Source: Hyalella azteca (lineage: Eukaryota; Arthropoda; Malacostraca; Amphipoda; Hyalellidae). From it: a DNA stretch of 64,000 nucleotides. The notes beneath the pieces are model-generated. The model saw nothing but the letters and a program-made list of their open reading frames with translations, ran no database searches and had not been told where the DNA came from. Shown in pieces: positions 1 to 11,805 of the stretch (positions are counted from its first letter, which is position 1; every line of letters starts with the position of its first letter). The stretch is from assembly GCF_000764305.2 (NCBI RefSeq), contig NW_025931704.1, positions 1 through 64,000 of the forward strand, given 5' to 3'. Made by a program: the position numbers and the translations under genes.

Positions 1-295
1 GTTTTACTCAATTCGAAACTCATCAACATATAGCATTTCTACAGGCTTCTTACGCCAGTCATCGAAAACAGCCAACGATAGTTGTTTCGTTGATTAATTT
101 CGAAAAATATTGTGTTCTGCATAACCGCATTAGGTCTTGGTCTATAGTCATAGGAACATCAAATGAACACGCTGAAAGGACTAAAAATTTATTTGAAATG
201 TTGCAAGCATAGCTTATCTCAGTACAGCTCGAGCGCAAATGTATCACACGCACTTCGGGTGCACTGCAGGAACACAATACAATTTACAAGCAATT

Positions 296-458
296 AGCTA
301 AAAAATATAACTCAGTACTCACTGCAGTGAGTGACAGAGAGCGCATTTTCTCGTCGACGAAAACTTGAACGGACAGACAGACAGACGGACAGACAGACAG
401 ACGGACATGGCGATCACAATAATGCATTTTTTCCATAAATGAGAAAATGCGCTAAAAA
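296..458 (-). repeat. GACA-rich dispersed element, copy 1
   Basis: About 160 bp. It contains the 16-base palindrome ACTCACTGCAGTGAGT, then GCGCATTTTCTCGTCGACGA, a GACA/GACG run, and ends in a segment reading TTTTTAGCGCATTTTCTCAT on the minus strand. The same modules recur at 29403-29980, 51355-51495 and 55508-55690. Confidence 0.75.
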
Positions 459-1375
459 TACATTTAGTTTCATTTGTCAGAGAGAGCTCCGGGCAGCTCA
501 CAGTTCGGCAGCGCGACTCTATGAAATTAAAAAAGTAGTCTCTGTTTTTGTTTTCAAGTTCAAATGTCGTCTCTGTTATTTCCGGTGAAATTTTTTATTT
601 AAATGAATTTTATAGTTTAGTTAGAGTGCACAGCTCGGCACATCGTTAATGTTCATAAGTTATTGGTAGCCGATCAATTAATTATTATTTATTAGGTGGA
701 ATACTATTAAAAAATAAACATACTACAATCTATGCTTACCGATTATGAAACGTTTTTATTGCCGTAACTTTTCAGTTACATCAATGTCTTTGTTTACTCT
801 TACCATGCATGAAAATAATGTTCTAACTTTAATTTTTGATGCTGAAAACCTTATGATAAACATGAAGCACAATCAAAACTAATAACCTAAATGAGAACTC
901 ACCGAAGTAATCACTCAGAGCTTCATCCACCACCAGAGGATCCATACCGTGCACACTCTAGCATTTTTCTGCACAGAAATCAACACAAACTTTCTTTGAT
1001 TCGAAGAAATTTTTTGGCTGCAAAGTCTACAACCTGAACCGATGGCCTACTTTAATCGCGTAGTGATTAATTATTTCTTTCTTTTTTTAACTAAAATGAA
1101 TTATTTCTTTCTTTTTTAACTAGAAGCATTGTAGAGATGAATAATTTATCTAGAGTCATGATAGATTCAGCAGGTGAACCTTTAATTGCAGGTTGTCTTC
1201 GGCCAATGCATTGTTAACTAAGATATATATTCGTCATAACCTTTCTTTAATTTGTTCCATTTACGTAAAATGTCAATTCAATGCCACAAATTATTCGATT
1301 TTTTAAAAAATTGGATACCGCAAACAATTATTTTAATCCAGAAACAGACAATGATCGCAAATTTCAATACGAGAC

Positions 1376-1451
1376 AATGATAAGTTTCTTTGTCGATGGC
1401 AATGCTAGGTTTCTTTGTCGATGGCAATGATAAGTTTCTTTGTCGATGGCN
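1376..1451. repeat. 25-bp tandem repeat, three copies, ending at an N
   Basis: Three copies of a unit containing TTTCTTTGTCGATGGCAATG. The single ambiguous base at 1451 falls at the end of the third copy, so the copy number may be an assembly compromise. Confidence 0.8.
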
Positions 1452-2590
1452 ACGTAATGAAGCAAGAATATGAACAAGAGTTAACAAATGTCACGGAATG
1501 ACAAAAAATTAAGGTTCCAAAGAGTGAAGAAATTTGTCACAGTTTTCATCGTAGATAAAAATGAATGAAACAAGCACAAATTTTCCTAAAATTTCGATCA
1601 ACAGGGAAAAATAAATTCGCTGACGAACACTAACATATGAGAAAATCATTAATATTGCTTATGAATGATGAAGAGCAACAACGTTCGCCGCACTCTAGTG
1701 CACCACAAATAACGCACAACACTAAACACGGACGGACGATGTGCCACAGTGGCACGGCAGCTCAGCTCTGCATGATGTAACTCGCACCCAGACACAACAC
1801 GTGTTTTTTCGGGCCACGTCTGATAAGACAAGAATAAGTCACATTCATATCTCAATAAATATCCTATATAAACTCAAATTGAACAAGTCTTCAACGTTTT
1901 TACTAGCAATGATTTTATAGTTTGTGTGAAATGAAGAATGAAAAAGCTAGGAGGTTTTCGAGAAGGAGGAAGAGCGCACGAGGAAAAATGTCCGAAATTC
2001 GAGAAGATGGAAGTGTGTGCTTGGCACGTCAGCCTCGGGGTACGAGGACGGCTGTTGCGCTGCAGCCTATGCATGGCCCCAGTTGACTGACCACGAGATA
2101 ATTGCTGTATTTTTTTAAGTCGGACCCTATTGATCCAATATGGTTTAACTAGCTCACTTATCATATATAATTTTGAATCAGTGAAAGAAAGAGTTAAATG
2201 GATTTCAATTTTTTGAAGAAATATCGACAAGCTCACAATGGTCCAACACAATCGATCTAGGAGGGAAAAAATAAATATAGCCAATAATTTAAGTCATTAT
2301 TTACAAGAGAAAGTCAACTTGTTTAGATTTATCAATACTACGTATATTTAGGAAGAAGCCTTTTATTCAAGTTCATTTTATTAAAAGTAATGCCAGTCTT
2401 GCTTAAAATTTCCTTAAAATTTAATTTTCCCAAAATTTTACGAAAATTTTATGTTTGATGACGGTCAAAGTTGTACCTATTTAAATATGTTTCAAAGTAA
2501 AAGTTTGATCGGGGTTTCAACGGAAGAAATGTTCACGGAAAAATCCCTATCAACAACGCACAGTACCTATTCTATCACAATTACTTAACC
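1452..2590. other. Intergenic DNA, no gene recognised
   Basis: No coding signal on either strand was convincing. The open frames on the minus strand at 1649-2284 have no recognisable domain and unremarkable composition. Confidence 0.5.
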
Positions 2591-2619
2591 AGAGCAGAAA
2601 CCCCCTACTAGCATCTTGA

Positions 2620-2830
2620 ATGGACGCTCCGAGTATAAATGCATTTCAAGAACAGACTGGATAAAGCTTTGCAGGAGTATAAAGATTTCGACTGGAAGTG
2701 CCTCTCAACTCACGAATTTATGGATGTTATGAAGCTACGGTGCTTCACCCTTAGTTTTGGATAGATTTAGTCAAGAGGCAATTTCTCGATGTCCAATATA
2801 CAAGTCAAGAGCATTACACGAATCAGCGAC
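2620..2830 (+). mobile_element. Non-LTR retrotransposon 3'-end remnant
   Basis: A short frame near 2640-2700 reads FKNRLDKALQEY, a motif common near the C-terminus of non-LTR retrotransposon reverse-transcriptase proteins. It is followed by an Arg/Gln-type tail. The frame is interrupted by stops. A sister remnant reading NAFKNRLDKAMQEH is at 52120-52340. Confidence 0.45.
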
Positions 2831-2855
2831 AAGCCAAACCAACATATCCTTCAAA

Positions 2856-3230
2856 GAAGAGCGACGGAGACGAAGAAAGGGCAGGTGAAGAGCGACGGAG
2901 ACGAAGAAAGGGCAGGCGAAGAGCGACGGAGACGAAGAAAGGGCAGGTGAAGAGCGACGGAGACGAAGAAAGTGCAGGTGAAGAGCGACGGAGACGAAGA
3001 AAGGGCTGGTGAAGAGCGACGGAAACAAAAAAGGGCTCGTGAAAATAGCAACGGAACGAAGAAGGGAAAGGTGAACAGCGACAGAAACGATGGAATGGCT
3101 GGTGAAAAGCCCCGAAAACGATAAAGGGAAAGATAAAGAGCGACGGATACGAAGAAATGGCTGATGAAAATCAACGGAAACAAAAAGGGAAAGGTGAAGA
3201 ACAACAGAAGAGGCATGTTGTGAGGCGTTT
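2856..3230. repeat. 31-bp minisatellite, degenerating rightward
   Basis: The unit contains GAAGAGCGACGGAGACGAAG. It is nearly perfect for about five copies to 3020, then degenerates to 3230. Because 31 is not a multiple of three, open frames across it repeat the same 31-residue peptide; these are not genes. Each early unit contains CAGGTGAAG, which resembles a splice donor. Confidence 0.85.
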
Positions 3231-3924
3231 TTACTCGTCCGTTGAGGCGTATCGGCGCGTCAGTTCTGAGGCATATCATCTAGAATGTTTGCACTCAAAA
3301 ATTAAATGCACAATTGCAGGTAAATATATTTAAATTATAGCGCAGCTTGTTAAAAGTACAAAAATTGGAACAATGATTTGCGGGTTCAAAATCCCTGACA
3401 GCTGTGAGAATTCTTGAACAAGAGGCAATCGAGATTTGGCCAATTCAACGCTGCAACTTATATGACTAATAAAATAATAGTCAGTGGGAGTTATCACGTC
3501 ATATACTTTCCTGTGGTGCCAACATTAATATTTATTAATTTTATTCAAACTTTAATTCATTAATACAGAGTGTCAGGATGTGTTGAAATGCATAGAGGTG
3601 AACATTACATTAAAATTACGTTGAAAACTGTTCATTAAGATATTGATCTCTCACTCGAACAAAGAAGTAAAAAATAACTGCAATAATAATGTTATTTCCT
3701 TTGTAGTACCGTATGGGCTAAAAATTAATTTGATACTGACTTTATTGCGCGTACTTGCAACACAACTTCTCAAAACTTGATTACTGGCTTGGATGTTTCA
3801 GTTTCAAATACCACTCACGGCTGGCTGAGACCGGATTTTTTTTATATATTGGAGACGTTGAAGTTAATAAGCCTGAAGCGCTAATGCGATGTGGCACAGG
3901 GAAGCAGTATATGATAGACGATAT

Positions 3925-4225
3925 ACATCTGGTATGCGTACATCCTCTCGTATGCGTACATCCTCCCGTATGCGTACATCTTCTCGTATGCTTACATCTT
4001 CTCGTATACGTACATCTTCTCGTATGCGTACATCTTCTCGTAAGCGTACATCTTCTCGTATGCGTACATAATCTCGTATGCGTACATAATCTCGTATGCG
4101 TACATCCTCCCGTATGCGTACATCTTCTCGTATGGGTACATCTTCTCGTATGGGTACATCTTCACGTATGCGTACATCTTCTACGTATGCGTACATCCTC
4201 CGGTATGCGTATATCTTCTCATATC
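3925..4225. repeat. 18-bp minisatellite, about 16 copies
   Basis: The unit is GTACATCTTCTCGTATGC with variants. The 18-bp period keeps several frames open on both strands, giving 6-aa peptide repeats; nothing marks any of them as real genes. Confidence 0.9.
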
Positions 4226-4289
4226 CAAGCCGTATATTTACCTAACTCGGCGCTAGAACAAAAGCTTCACCATCAGGCTTGGGTCTGAT

Positions 4290-5600
4290 ATTTCCAGAAA
4301 TTGGTAGACATCTTGTACCTAAACTCAGCAGATACTGCTCATGAAAACTAATTGATAAATTCAACTTCCACTGATAAATGAACGCAATATCTTGCTGCAT
4401 TTATAATCCAACCGAAAATAAGAATAATTCTAGTTATTGTCCTTGCAATGGGACCGGTTTAAAACCAGGTCGCACAATCATGGCCAGGATACTCACATGA
4501 TCTAAACAACACTCGTGCCTGACACGCTGATATTATAGGGTCAATGTCGTACAAAGTATTAAAGACATTCATTCAATTGATTTGAGAATTCGGCATTGCA
4601 GTGAAAGCAACAATGACAGAGGAATTTTAGAGCAATGTTACGTTGTTCAAACCTGATCAATGAGCAGTACGTAGGTCTCTGTATAAGAGTTTGCAATTTG
4701 AAAAGAGGTATGAAGATCTTTAATCTCCTGATCATAATCAGAAACCGAGTTTAGGTTTATTTCCAGAACAACGTCTACAGAACACCAGTGTTCTCCAGTG
4801 AACATGGCGCCGAGGCTTGCATAGATCTCTTCTTGCGCAGTGGATGAATGCAGTTGTTTCCAGCACCCAACTTCGAATCTCCGTATAGGTCATAGATAAA
4901 AGAATCAGATGTTACGAACACAAGCATAGCTCGTCGTAGTTAGTGAATACAGCCGGCATACTGAAACTGACCACAGCTGGGTTTTGAAGTGCATTTACCT
5001 GCATTCTATCGCTTTCTGAAGGTGGCCGCAAATACCTATATCACCTTCCGATGGAAAACTTGTACAAATTTCTAGTTTCGATGGAGGACTTGTAAAAATA
5101 TCCATATTTTAACTAAAAAAATTTGGGCATAAAATTAGAAATTTCAATCGTTTTTCGTCTCACTTGCCATGTTGCTGCGCCCGGTATGGAAACATTTACT
5201 TTCACAACATGCCTCACCACCTGAATATTTTACATTCAACTGTCAATTGATATCAAGACTAATGTAAAATATATGAATTAACATATAAATTTGTATTTAT
5301 TTATGAATAGTGCAGATACTTGAACCACCTAAGTACCGTATGGCATCGAATACATGAAGGAAAAGCGGTCTATGATTTCTTCAATTCAAATTGCATGTTT
5401 ATAAAGAACTGTAGGTGACATAGGACGGTAACTGCAGATGATTTGAGATAAATATTTTGCTCAGTTATAAAACGCACAGGAAATTAATTTCATCCACATC
5501 GTGGCGACTTCGAAATTTACGGTTTATTCTTTAAGGGGCGTAAAAAAATAATGTACAAAAAGTGTTTTAGCTTCACACATGAACGTTCACAACTAACTCA
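4290..5600. other. Intergenic DNA downstream of PRCC, nothing recognised
   Basis: No long open frame, RNA gene or repeat was identified here. Confidence 0.5.
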
Positions 5601-5616
5601 GAATCCGGTTGTGCAT

Positions 5617-5622
5617 TTTATT
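5617..5622 (-). terminator. Candidate poly(A) signal of the PRCC-like gene
   Basis: AATAAA on the minus strand (TTTATT on plus), about 145 bases downstream of the PRCC stop codon and in the right orientation. Such hexamers are frequent in AT-rich DNA, so position is the only support. Confidence 0.35.
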
Positions 5623-5765
5623 ACCAAATACGTACTCAGTAAACTCGGATGAAGCAATATTACAGTAAAAGTAATAATATTAATGGAAAAAATATCCGAT
5701 AACACACAATTTTTCAACATGAAATGGCTTTTAAAAGCTCGCAGGCAGCCGTCAGCAGGCTAAGT

Positions 5766-6752
5766 TTAGAAGCCATACTTGGCTCTAGTTTGCATTTTCT
5801 TCATCTTTCCACTGGACCACTCATTCTGAAGTTCAATTTCTCTCTCCTTAGCTTGATGGGCCAAGTACGTGATCTGGTGCTTGCGTTTCTGCTGCTGTGA
5901 CGGCAGATTTCCCTTCTTTTTGCTGTGGCTTTGACTTGGTTTTTGCTGAGACACAACTTGGTTCATAAGTTCATCTCGAGACAACAACGCGTCGTCGCGA
6001 TTGACATCTATTATTTCAAGCTCATCCAATTTACGCTTCTTGCCTGTGAGTCTTCGCCATGATTCATCGTCGATTTGGCTTGGATCGATCGTACCAGAAG
6101 TAAAAGAATCTGTCGCAGGTATGTCTGATGTATCATGTGTTGACATAACAGGATTAGAAAGAGAAGTATGCATCGGAACTCCAGTACTGGACACAGAGAC
6201 GTACGCAGACGGGGAAGATGGCGCACACTGCGAAACTGAAACAGAATTACTGACAATGGAATCCGGAGATGAAAATGTAGGTAACAACCCAGCTGAACAT
6301 CCATCAGGACGTCCTAATGTTTCGTCAATAACAGAGTTCTCAATGTGTGCGTTAGTAGGCACTGGAATAGAATGGTCAGATTCCAGTGAGAAAAAGTCAG
6401 ACGAACCCTCGCTGATTTCCTCATCTTCATCACCTGGCATCTCATAGTCAGCAAGGAGGTTTCCTCCGCCAGAAATATTTATTCCAGCGGTTGTTAAAGC
6501 ACTAGATTTCTTTTTGACAGGAGACTTGTGGATTTTATTGTGGGTTGGCTTATTTGCAGGGGGCTTAGATAGTATGTGTGGGACTAAAGACCTGTTAGCT
6601 TCTTTGCCTTTAGTGACATTTCTTGGTTTAGGAAGCAGGGAGAAAAGCCCAGTACCTGCATTGGACGGCCCTAGCTTCTTCTTGACGTTGACAGCGTCAT
6701 CCGCGTCTGCTGTTGGGACTCCTTCATCCCCTTCATCTTCAGCCAAATTGAA
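5766..6752 (-). CDS. PRCC: PRCC-like protein, exon 3 (conserved C-terminus)
   Basis: Last coding exon, 328 codons plus stop. The acceptor is tcaaattgcag before base 6752, phase 0. Early in the exon GLFSLLPKPRN and the following EANRSLVPHIL match a PRCC block (Leu-Leu-Pro-x-Pro-x-Asn, then Asn-Arg-x-Leu-x-Pro-His). A long acidic and Ser-rich middle follows. The end carries the family's diagnostic C-terminus: a Lys-rich stretch, HQITYLAHQAKERE, then TRAKYGF and stop. This C-terminus is the strongest evidence for the assignment. The full protein is about 618 aa against about 491 in human, the excess lying in low-complexity linkers. A minus-strand AATAAA at 5622-5617, about 145 bases past the stop, is a candidate poly(A) signal. 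Confidence 0.9.
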   Translation of the reverse strand, partial: FNLAEDEGDEGVPTADADDAVNVKKKLGPSNAGTGLFSLLPKPRNVTKGKEANRSLVPHILSKPPANKPTHNKIHKSPVKKKSSALTTAGINISGGGNLLADYEMPGDEDEEISEGSSDFFSLESDHSIPVPTNAHIENSVIDETLGRPDGCSAGLLPTFSSPDSIVSNSVSVSQCAPSSPSAYVSVSSTGVPMHTSLSNPVMSTHDTSDIPATDSFTSGTIDPSQIDDESWRRLTGKKRKLDELEIIDVNRDDALLSRDELMNQVVSQQKPSQSHSKKKGNLPSQQQKRKHQITYLAHQAKEREIELQNEWSSGKMKKMQTRAKYGF

Positions 6753-7535
6753 CTGCAATTTGAATACAATTTTAAACTGATTGAATAAATCAGAAATATA
6801 ATTATTTATTACTTATTTAATAGGTTAAAATTGAAGATAAAAAGTAATAAATATAATTAAAATCTATATATTTATACACATGCATTGAGGATACAAATTG
6901 AAGATTTTTGGTTTAATAGTATAGATTAAATAAGTTATTCACAACAAGGTTAGCTAGGATATTACTGTACCTATCGGATATATTCATATCTGCCCTCTGA
7001 TCTTACCAACAAAATCATAAAAAATAGCAATATCAACATGTATGCAAAACAGATGAAAACAAATATGAAGTTATTTAAACATAAAAAAGATACAATGGAT
7101 AAATATCTGCAATGTTATTTCGAGCAGGTCTGAGTGGGAGCTCCAATAGTTATGCTGAGACACACACACACATAAACCAGTCTAAATATTTCAGGATTTG
7201 GAAAAAAATTTAGCCAATATTTCTTACTTGAAAGTCTGAAATTAATTTAACCATGTAGTAATAATTTTGCATTTTTCTTCATGAAGCTCCTCTCATGGCA
7301 TTTATTGGTCCACAAAAGACATTAAATAAAAAATATAAGAGCCAATTCAAAGTTATAAAAGTTACTGAAATTAGATAAAATTGCATCAAATAATTAACTT
7401 TAAATAAGAATTTAAGAAATACAAAAAAAGCATCTATGAATTAAAATTCAAACTTTATTTTCAAGTATAGAACCTATATTGTAAGTAATAATAGCTAATA
7501 CTAGCAATAAAGTCAAAAATTAGTCATGAATTCAC

Positions 7536-8003
7536 CTCGTTCATGGAGGGCAAATGAAGCTGAACTTTACCACCAAGAGTTTTCTTCTTCTGCAGTAAAC
7601 TTCCAAGGGCACTTGAGGCCAATGCCATCTCTTGGGCTTTGCTCAGCACCACTTTGCCACTGCTTCCGCTTGCGCTGGCCAAGCTTCCACTTGCGCTGCC
7701 CAAGCTTCCACTTGTGCTGGCCAAGCTTCCACTTGTGCTGGCCAAGCTTCCACTTGTGCTGGCCAAGCTTCCACTTGTGCTGGCCAATCTTCCACTTGTA
7801 CTACTGTTGATAACTCTACTTGAACTGGTGGCAGTGCTGTCACTAGTTGTGTTTGACTCACTGTGTGTACTAGTGGAAGTAGATCCTACAGTTAGACCAC
7901 TCTTAGTTCTCGAATTTACAGTCAAATTATTGGAAGTTTTGTGATTGATATGGTAGGTTGGAGAAGAAGGCTGAGAAGTTGCATGGTTGTTTGATGAGAT
8001 GGC
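7536..8003 (-). CDS. PRCC: PRCC-like protein, exon 2 (Ser/Thr-rich, 7-aa repeats)
   Basis: Middle coding exon of 156 codons. The acceptor is ttattccag before base 8003 and the donor is GAG|gtgaat after base 7536; both are phase 0. The exon encodes a low-complexity Ser/Thr/Asn-rich linker. Between 7800 and about 7664 a 21-bp unit is repeated six to seven times and stays in frame, giving the heptad LASTSGS with drift to LGSASGS and LASASGS (protein residues about 202-248). The segment after the repeats (KVVLSKAQEMALASSALGS) looks ordinary and could be helical. The repeat is not expected in PRCC orthologues, so it is probably a lineage-specific expansion. Plus-strand frames are also open through the repeat; these are shadows. 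Confidence 0.8.
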
Positions 8004-8165
8004 CTGGAATAAATTGTTGATCAATATCCTAATCACAAAATTCCTCAAAAATTGCTCATGAATATCAATAATAACTAATACTATAATAGCCACAGTAGGT
8101 ATATTTCTAACAAGTATTTTTTGAGGTTTACATAGATTCAAGTTTTATAAATACAGAAATATCAC

Positions 8166-8567
8166 CTTTTTGATGAGAATTTCCTGAGCAGGTTTCCAGG
8201 TTTCTTTTGTAGGGACATCAGTCAACTCATCATCACTTAAATCCAGCTTAGCCATGCTTGCTCCAGCAGCAATGGCTGCAGGCAAGCTGGACAAGAGACT
8301 CAAACTAGCAGGGGACTTTAAATTGGACTTGGAAGCAGGAACAGCAAACATATGGTCATCATCTTCATCCATCTCAATGGAATCCACTCCAGAAGATATC
8401 TCATGATTGGAAGAAGCATCAGTGATTTTACGATTGTTCAAAATTTGAGGGGAAGGGAAATCATTGGCAGGTTTATAGCCAGAGGGGATTGGGATATTCC
8501 TATATGACTCAACTTTTTCTTCATCAGATGACAAGTCACTTTCATCACTGTATGCAACTAACGCCAT
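8166..8567 (-). CDS. PRCC: PRCC-like protein, exon 1 (N-terminus)
   Basis: First coding exon of a PRCC-family nuclear protein, 134 codons, read on the minus strand. The start is the ATG at 8567-8565; the protein opens MALVAYSDESD, which matches the family's N-terminus (a Met-x-Leu-Val-Ala-Tyr block followed by Ser/Glu/Asp). The rest is acidic and serine-rich, with clusters such as MDEDDD and LSDDELTD. It ends at Lys-Lys with the donor gtgata just after base 8166, phase 0, and joins the exon starting at 8003. PRCC proteins are nuclear; human PRCC is known from renal-carcinoma fusions, from binding MAD2B and from association with splicing components. Splice borders are inferred from consensus and from unbroken frame across all three exons. 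No clear promoter element was recognised upstream. Confidence 0.85.
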
Positions 8568-8599
8568 GACCAATTATCTCTGAAAAACATAAATAAGAT

Positions 8600-9640
8600 G
8601 TGTAACTTCCAAAAAAACTTGGAACAACAATTTTGGAAGCAAAATGTCTACCTACTCAGAAACAAGGCCAACATTTTTGATGAGATAGAATGAGAAAGGC
8701 CCTCTTTTAATACTTCAAAACAGCAATACATAAAGGGAAAAAAATAATAAATGGTAAGCAAATAGACAAAAAATAATAAATGGTAAGCAAGAGTGAGTTC
8801 TGTAAAGATTAATTGAGATTAGATGGAATCGAAAATTGTCAAAACATACCTATTTAGAACAGATCCTAGATGTAAAATTACTAATCTTCCACAACTAAAA
8901 GGATTTTTAAGCCTTGCATTTATACATAAAATGAATAAAAAATGAGCTATGAAAAATGGTGCTATTCTATAGGTAAGTAATGCAAAAGAACATAGTATTT
9001 TGAGATTTTGGACTGATCAATGCTCCTTCACAGACTACCCCACAGCACACAAGCACCACCTCTCACAAGACGCAAGTGCGGACTAAGTAAACATAAGACA
9101 GTGTCAGCCAGCAGCACCAACATTTCAACAAATAAATTTGACTTTTGTCAATTTAAAATGCCATTTTTGCAGACATGTTCATGGCTGAAAAAGAATTGTG
9201 GGTGTTTGTTGAAACAAAGTCTGGCAGAGTCATGAGCTAATCTCTAGCACATAAATGTACATGTCTTCATATCTGCAGAGGAAATTGCCTAATTGTTTTA
9301 TTGGTTACAAGATCTCTCAGCAACTGCAAATAATCTCATGGAGCAACTGCAGCAGACATGTTGGTGTATCATGCTTTGAAATTCAGCTTCACAAAGAAAC
9401 AAAAAGGAAAAGAATTTGAAACAATCAATTTCTGCATCCATGCAGAGTAAAGTTTCTGTAGATACGGATAGCAGCGGCCAGCAAATGACCCACCTGGCTT
9501 AGTTTGTTTACTTTTGCTAAGATGAAAACTATGCGTAGATCATTCATTGGTTTAGTTAGTGAATTATAGTTTCAAGAGATGCTAAACTCTATGTTCTCAT
9601 TTTGATAGTGATGGTGTTCACAATACCATAAAACTGGGTA
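8600..9640. other. Upstream flank of the PRCC-like gene
   Basis: Presumed 5' flank and promoter region. It is AT-rich with a short duplication (AATAATAAATGGTAAGCAA twice near 8745-8790). No clear promoter motif was seen. Confidence 0.4.
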
Positions 9641-11240
9641 ATAAGGGATGGGCGGGATAAATCGGAACAGTTCTCCCACATTTTGTAGAAATGTTTTACC
9701 AGCTAAACTAATCAAAATAATGCAAAATTAAAAATAGTGGCTAAAAGTTCAACATTTTTACCATCTACCGGTATGTCGCATAAAGCAAATGGAGAAATCG
9801 TACATTTACTACTTCTCTACCTAAAAAAAGTCCGTAAAAAGTGAGAAAAGTGAAATTTTGGAAAAGTGGCTCTGCTAAGGTCTGTAGCAAGAAAAATATT
9901 TGCAGTGTTTAAAAATTTTACTCACATAAAAGTTGCACACAGGTGTTGGCTTACAAACGTGATTTATGGGATTTGTGTAGTATCTCATTAAAAAAATGGC
10001 AGCCATTTCCACATAATGGGGTAATAAGGGACACTGTGAGTGAATAGCTTTTTGCTCTGTGTATTTTGTGTTGCCATTCCTTCTCTCATGCATTTCTCCC
10101 TAATCCCTTGTGTCTTTTCTTGTTACAGATCACAAATGAATATATATAGTCTTGGCACTAGCCTCTAAGCCTGTATTATGATTAGTATCCTGTGAAGTGC
10201 AAGCCAGAACCAGTTTATCTGCCAGTGCTTCTTGAAATTGCAGATCACAATTGATTCTATCAATATTGGTGACAGATTTATTGATCACATTTACCTCTTG
10301 AGCATGGCATGATTAGCATGGTATTGTTACTGTTAGCACTTATTGTGGAAAGGCAATAACCAGCTGATATAATAGACCCCACCTGTACCACCTTGTACAA
10401 TGAAATCCAACTGGTTAGAGGATAAATTGTGCCAGTGTTCAGTTGTTGTGCTTCAGTGTTCCTGCCTGATTCTGGCTATGGGAAGCCTAAATGGAAGTTC
10501 CTGAGAGATGTGAGAGAGCTCAATATTTTACTTCACCAAGCTTTGCTGATAACCAGTGTTACCATTGAGCAAGTGCCCAGTCTTGAGCCATGTGGCTTAT
10601 GTGAAGTGATCCGATTTGTGTACATAGACCCAGTCTCACACCCATGCCTGTTGACTGAAGCTTATTCAAAGATACTGAAGAAGCATGAGAGAAGCTTGTT
10701 AACCTCAAGCCTGAGCAGAGGGTGAGCCAAAATAGCTTGTGCTGCATAAGCAATCTTGTGAGCCGTATTTATTATTAGGTCTTATCTTTACTGTTCCTTT
10801 TACTACGTTTCACTGATCACAAGGGTATTTAAGAGCTTTAGGGTTCTTGCAATATCTTTATTTATTATCCATCCATTTGTATTCCTGTGTATGTCCCATT
10901 CATTAACCCCACTAACCCCTCACCATCATATATGTATATCATCTCAATGTACATCCCATCTGTCTTCTCAATTTTGAGTTCATTTAGCTTGATTGGTATT
11001 GCGTTTCATTTGTCCAGCTATTAGGTTGTTTTAGCTGGTTTGCAGAGTGACAAAAGCCAATAACGTACCAGGCCCTTGGAGGAGGTTAGGAGTGCCTCTA
11101 ACAACACCCCCCTGGGGTAATAAGGGACATCCATAAAAATGTATTTACAGTAGAATCACAGTTAGCAAAGGCTCCAGTTAATAAAAAAATCAATTACAAC
11201 AAAAAAATTTGATTACATTTACCTTGCTCAGCAAGAAAAT
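9640..11240. repeat. Region with GGGGTAATAAGGGACA-type motifs
   Basis: The phrase GGGTAATAAGGGA(C/T) occurs near 9638, 10018 and 11114, and close relatives GGTAATTTGGGA occur at 12475, 13350 and (minus strand) 28500. A 98-codon frame at 10429-10725 between the motifs has no recognised domain. The block looks like an old dispersed repeat. Confidence 0.4.
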
Positions 11241-11602
11241 TTGGCTTAACAAAAAATTAATGCATCATTGGTCATCATAAAATTGTGCATAGAATGTCAT
11301 AGATAGAATTGTGAACTGGGCAACATAGAATGAAAAGTAATTAACCTAAACTATGATTTATCTCTCCAAAAAATATAATGATTGTTACTAAAATATTAAT
11401 TTCTGTTTCAGGCAAGTTTTTACATTCTATTTTTACAACACTTCTCTTTAACTTTACTTCTTGTCTGTCTGTCTGTCTGTCTGTCTGCTACAAATCTTGT
11501 AATCAAAATTTAATACACTTCTACTTATCCTATCGATCTGAAATTTTGCCCACTTGTGTAAAGTTGGAGACAATGCATGAATCAAATGTCAAAATAAATG
11601 AN

Positions 11603-11805
11603 CACAGGGCTATACAGAGGACAGCCCCACACAGGGCTATACAGAGGACAGCCCCACACAGGGCTATACAGAGGACAGCCCCACACAGGGCTATACAGAG
11701 GACAGCCCCACACAGGGCTATACAGAGGACAGCCCCACACAGGGCTATACAGAGGACAGCCCCACACCTGTCTCTTATACACATCTAGATGTGTATAAGA
11801 GACAG
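11603..11805. other. Probable assembly artefact: minisatellite piece plus mate-pair adapter
   Basis: After an N at 11602 there are six copies of a 27-bp unit, then at 11768-11805 CTGTCTCTTATACACATCT followed directly by its reverse complement. That 38-bp sequence is the Nextera mate-pair junction adapter (two joined Tn5 mosaic ends), not animal DNA. The minisatellite unit is the same as the array at 18417-18965. The layout (distant right end, adapter, local left end) is what one mate-pair read would give. Confidence 0.9.

Noticed and set aside
2771..3279. Minus-strand frames rich in Phe/Ser/Leu
   Set aside because: Translation of the 31-bp array and its degenerate tail.
3925..4225. Regular short repeats resembling a CRISPR array
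   Set aside because: Direct head-to-tail repeats without unique spacers, in an intron-bearing eukaryotic genome.
3755..4288. 177-codon frame and its antisense partners
   Set aside because: Mostly an 18-bp repeat; all frames are repetitive and no homologue is recognised.
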